Part shown: positions 43,792-45,207 of the stretch, in pieces
Layout of the letters: every line of letters starts with the position of its first letter
Numbering within the stretch: the first letter of the stretch is position 1
Source of the DNA: [Clostridium] aminophilum
GTDB taxonomy: Bacteria > Bacillota > Clostridia > Lachnospirales > Lachnospiraceae
Assembly (NCBI RefSeq): GCF_900101295.1
Contig: NZ_FOIL01000026.1
Span: forward strand, 1 to 45,207
Length of the DNA stretch: 45,207 nucleotides
Direction: 5' to 3'
Made by a program: the position numbers and the translations under genes
The notes under the pieces: generated by a model
What the model was told of the DNA's origin: nothing
The model's input: the letters and a program-made list of their open reading frames with translations, nothing else
The model's database searches: none

Positions 43792-44613
43792 TTACTCTTT
43801 TCTTAAAAAAATCCGAAAAATAAGCTTCCTCATCCGGTTGGGAACAATGGATACAATCACTCGCTGCAATGCGGATTTCACGAACACTGCATTGCCGATA
43901 AATCCAATATCTCTCATGTATCGGAAAAGGCGAATCTGACTTTTAGCATATTTCCAACCGGACCGGCGCTTATACATCCCGGAACCGGCACGCATCCACA
44001 GCAGCGGCTCAGGAATATTGTATCCGACGCACCCCATCTGCAGCATCCGGATCCAGAGATAATAGTCCTCCAAAAGGTAAAAGTCTCGATATCCTCCCGC
44101 CTGCTCAACCGCGCTCTTTTTGTACATCACGCAGGGATGATTGAACGGATTTCTCCGTCCGGCAAACTCCCGGATTGCCGCATTTTTCTCCGGAAGGATA
44201 CGCCGCGCACTGATCTTCTGTATCGTTTCTGAAAACTCTTCCACCGTTCCGGAGCAGATACTTACGTCCGGATGATTCTCAAACACTCGTAGCTGCTTTT
44301 CGCAGCGGTCTTTTCTGCTGATATCGTCGCTGTCCATTCTCGCGACCAGATTATTTCTGCATTTTTTCAGTCCATGATCGAGCGCCCGGCCGAGGCCAAG
44401 GTTTTTGCTGAGTCGAACAACATTCAGTTCCCTGTGCTGCTCCGACATTTCTGCAATCACCTCATCCAGATCTTTCGTCAGCGGCCCGTCGCAGACAAGT
44501 ACAAAATCATCTGTCGCGGCTGTCTGGTTCCATATACTGTCCATGGCCGTCCGAAGATTGTCCGGCTTTTCTTTATAGTAAACGCTCATGAGGACGGAAT
44601 ATTTTAAACTCAT
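43792..44613 (-). CDS. GT2-family glycosyltransferase (first gene of the cluster)
   Basis: The 273-residue GT-A enzyme starts MSLKYSVLMSVYYKEKP. It has DFVLVCDGPLTKDLDEV, LGLGRALDHGLKKC, RMDSDDISRKDRCEKQL and HPCVMYKKSAVE, the layout of amylovoran/WfgS-like transferases. A long C-terminal helix rich in basic residues could touch the membrane. The ATG at 44613 fits the family N-terminus; a GTG at 44622 is an alternative with a GGGG site. It is the first gene transcribed leftwards from the divergent region at 44.6-45.1 kb. Confidence 0.88.
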   Translation of the reverse strand: MSLKYSVLMSVYYKEKPDNLRTAMDSIWNQTAATDDFVLVCDGPLTKDLDEVIAEMSEQHRELNVVRLSKNLGLGRALDHGLKKCRNNLVARMDSDDISRKDRCEKQLRVFENHPDVSICSGTVEEFSETIQKISARRILPEKNAAIREFAGRRNPFNHPCVMYKKSAVEQAGGYRDFYLLEDYYLWIRMLQMGCVGYNIPEPLLWMRAGSGMYKRRSGWKYAKSQIRLFRYMRDIGFIGNAVFVKSALQRVIVSIVPNRMRKLIFRIFLRKE

Positions 44614-45091
44614 ACGCCACACCTACCCCAACCGTCTGTTATCACCCAAAACTATCAAAAACCACTCAGCTCTGAAAAAAACGGGCAAACCGTATGAAGC
44701 CCGCCGAAACTATCTGTTTGCCAGTCTGAGTAAAAAAAGTCCGAATATTCAAACCCAACACTCTCAATTCTAACCTAAATCAGTGTTTTTTTCCATGTGA
44801 ATCGAGCACAGACAGCAACCGGATGATCTGTCTTTTTCAGTCAGCGCCCTCCCTTCGTTTTAAAAAATGGGCCTTGACCTTGATATTTGATTCATTTCGC
44901 ATTTTTATAGTTTATTATTTCTGCGAAACAGAAAGCCATCTGGCATTTGCACTTGTTAAATTCATCGCCTCTCTGTATCCGCTTCGCTTATGAACATCTA
45001 TATTCTGTTCTGTGTTTTTTACCTTTGTTCTTTTGTGCGTTTTGAGAAAAAGCATTTACAAAAACACAAAGGAAAAAGGAGTGTGCATTAA
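44614..45091. other. Divergent intergenic region at the head of the cluster
   Basis: About 480 bases separate the cluster from a plus-strand gene. The left third holds a leader terminator on the minus strand (44675-44722). The middle (44874-44918) is AT-rich, with TTGATA at 44880 and TTTATA at 44904 on the plus strand, 18 bases apart, a weak promoter match for the rightward gene. No coding region is apparent. A clear promoter for the leftward operon was not found. Confidence 0.5.
44675..44722 (-). terminator. Terminator-like hairpin in the leader of the polysaccharide operon
   Basis: On the minus strand GGCAAAC (44716-44722) pairs with GTTTGCC (44684-44690) over a 25-base loop. It is followed by CG and seven T. 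A second pair, ACTCAG (44726-44731) with CTGAGT (44664-44669), encloses it and could compete. It lies about 60 bases upstream of the first gene, so it would act on the leader RNA. Long Firmicutes polysaccharide operons are known to use NusG-type (LoaP) antitermination; no such gene is in the window. Confidence 0.45.
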
Positions 45092-45207
45092 ATGAGAAAG
45101 CAGACTAAATATGTTGCAGTTCTTTCTGCAGCAGCTCTTCTTGCTATGGGCGCATCTATGACATCCTTCGCCGCTGGTTGGGAGAAGGACGAGGCAGGTG
45201 CATGGCA
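45092..45207 (+). CDS. Secreted cell-wall-binding-repeat protein, N-terminal part
   Basis: ATG at 45092 follows AAAAAGGAG with 10-base spacing. The first 38 codons reach the window edge. The peptide is a clear signal sequence (MRKQTKYVAVLSAAALLAMG, with A-x-A-like cleavage near SFAA). The mature start GWEKDEAGAWQ resembles the beginning of choline/glucan-binding-type cell wall repeats in Lachnospiraceae surface proteins. It is transcribed away from the polysaccharide operon. Function beyond wall attachment cannot be told. Confidence 0.75.
   Translation, partial: MRKQTKYVAVLSAAALLAMGASMTSFAAGWEKDEAGAW

Noticed and set aside
44600-45091. tRNA, riboswitch or small RNA in the divergent region
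   Set aside because: No cloverleaf or recognisable aptamer was found; only the leader hairpin and AT-rich promoter-like sequence are visible.

Overview
The window is almost entirely one long surface-polysaccharide locus of a Gram-positive Clostridia bacterium, most likely a Lachnospiraceae relative. Every confident biosynthetic gene from 44.6 kb down to 0.6 kb lies on the minus strand. The only plus-strand genes are a partial IS256-type transposase at the left edge and, at the right edge, the first 38 codons of a secreted protein whose mature start resembles the cell-wall-binding repeat proteins common in Lachnospiraceae. The taxonomic call is an inference from that protein, from Shine-Dalgarno usage and from the gene families; there is no rRNA or tRNA to confirm it.

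Read in the direction of transcription (right to left), the locus has three parts. (1) 44.6-28.6 kb, visibly GC-rich: GT2 glycosyltransferase, Wzx-type flippase, GT2, a giant Wzy-like polymerase fused to an extracellular repeat domain, a full-length polyprenyl-phosphate sugar-1-phosphate transferase, GT4, a second flippase, UDP-GlcNAc 2-epimerase, a short sugar-phosphate transferase, GT2 and a GT-B enzyme. (2) 28.3-23.2 kb, also GC-rich, with its own extended -10 promoter: Wzz-like chain-length protein, a membrane 4,6-dehydratase (PglF/CapD type) and a DegT aminotransferase (PglE type), which together should make a UDP-4-amino-4,6-dideoxy-GlcNAc. (3) 23.0-0.6 kb, becoming AT-rich towards the left end: an acyl-building and acyl-transfer module, then glycosyltransferases, a second Wzy, FdtA/FdtB for a dTDP-3-amino-3,6-dideoxyhexose, a third flippase, acyltransferases and a broken rmlA. 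An intrinsic terminator at 429-461 closes the operon beside the IS remnant.

The most interesting part is 10.97-23.0 kb. It encodes an acyl-CoA carboxyltransferase, FabD, a FabH-like KAS III, two SDR reductases, two acyl carrier proteins, an AMP-forming ligase and a metallo-beta-lactamase-fold hydrolase. With them are a PIG-L deacetylase, an LpxD-like N-acyltransferase with the catalytic His conserved, two NeuD/PglD-like proteins and a PglC-like transferase. No FabZ or enoyl reductase is present. The simplest reading is that the cluster builds a short 3-hydroxyacyl (possibly branched) chain on a dedicated ACP and attaches it to an amino sugar of the polysaccharide. This parallels the LpxC/LpxD steps of lipid A, but in an organism not expected to have LPS. 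That function is an inference from domain content and context.

The locus carries duplicate assembly machinery: three flippases, two polymerases and three initiating transferases. It also shows recombination scars: a tandem 33-bp repeat, a 36-codon gene remnant, and a frameshifted, truncated rmlA next to an IS. This suggests that two polysaccharide clusters have been joined and the left part acquired or exchanged.
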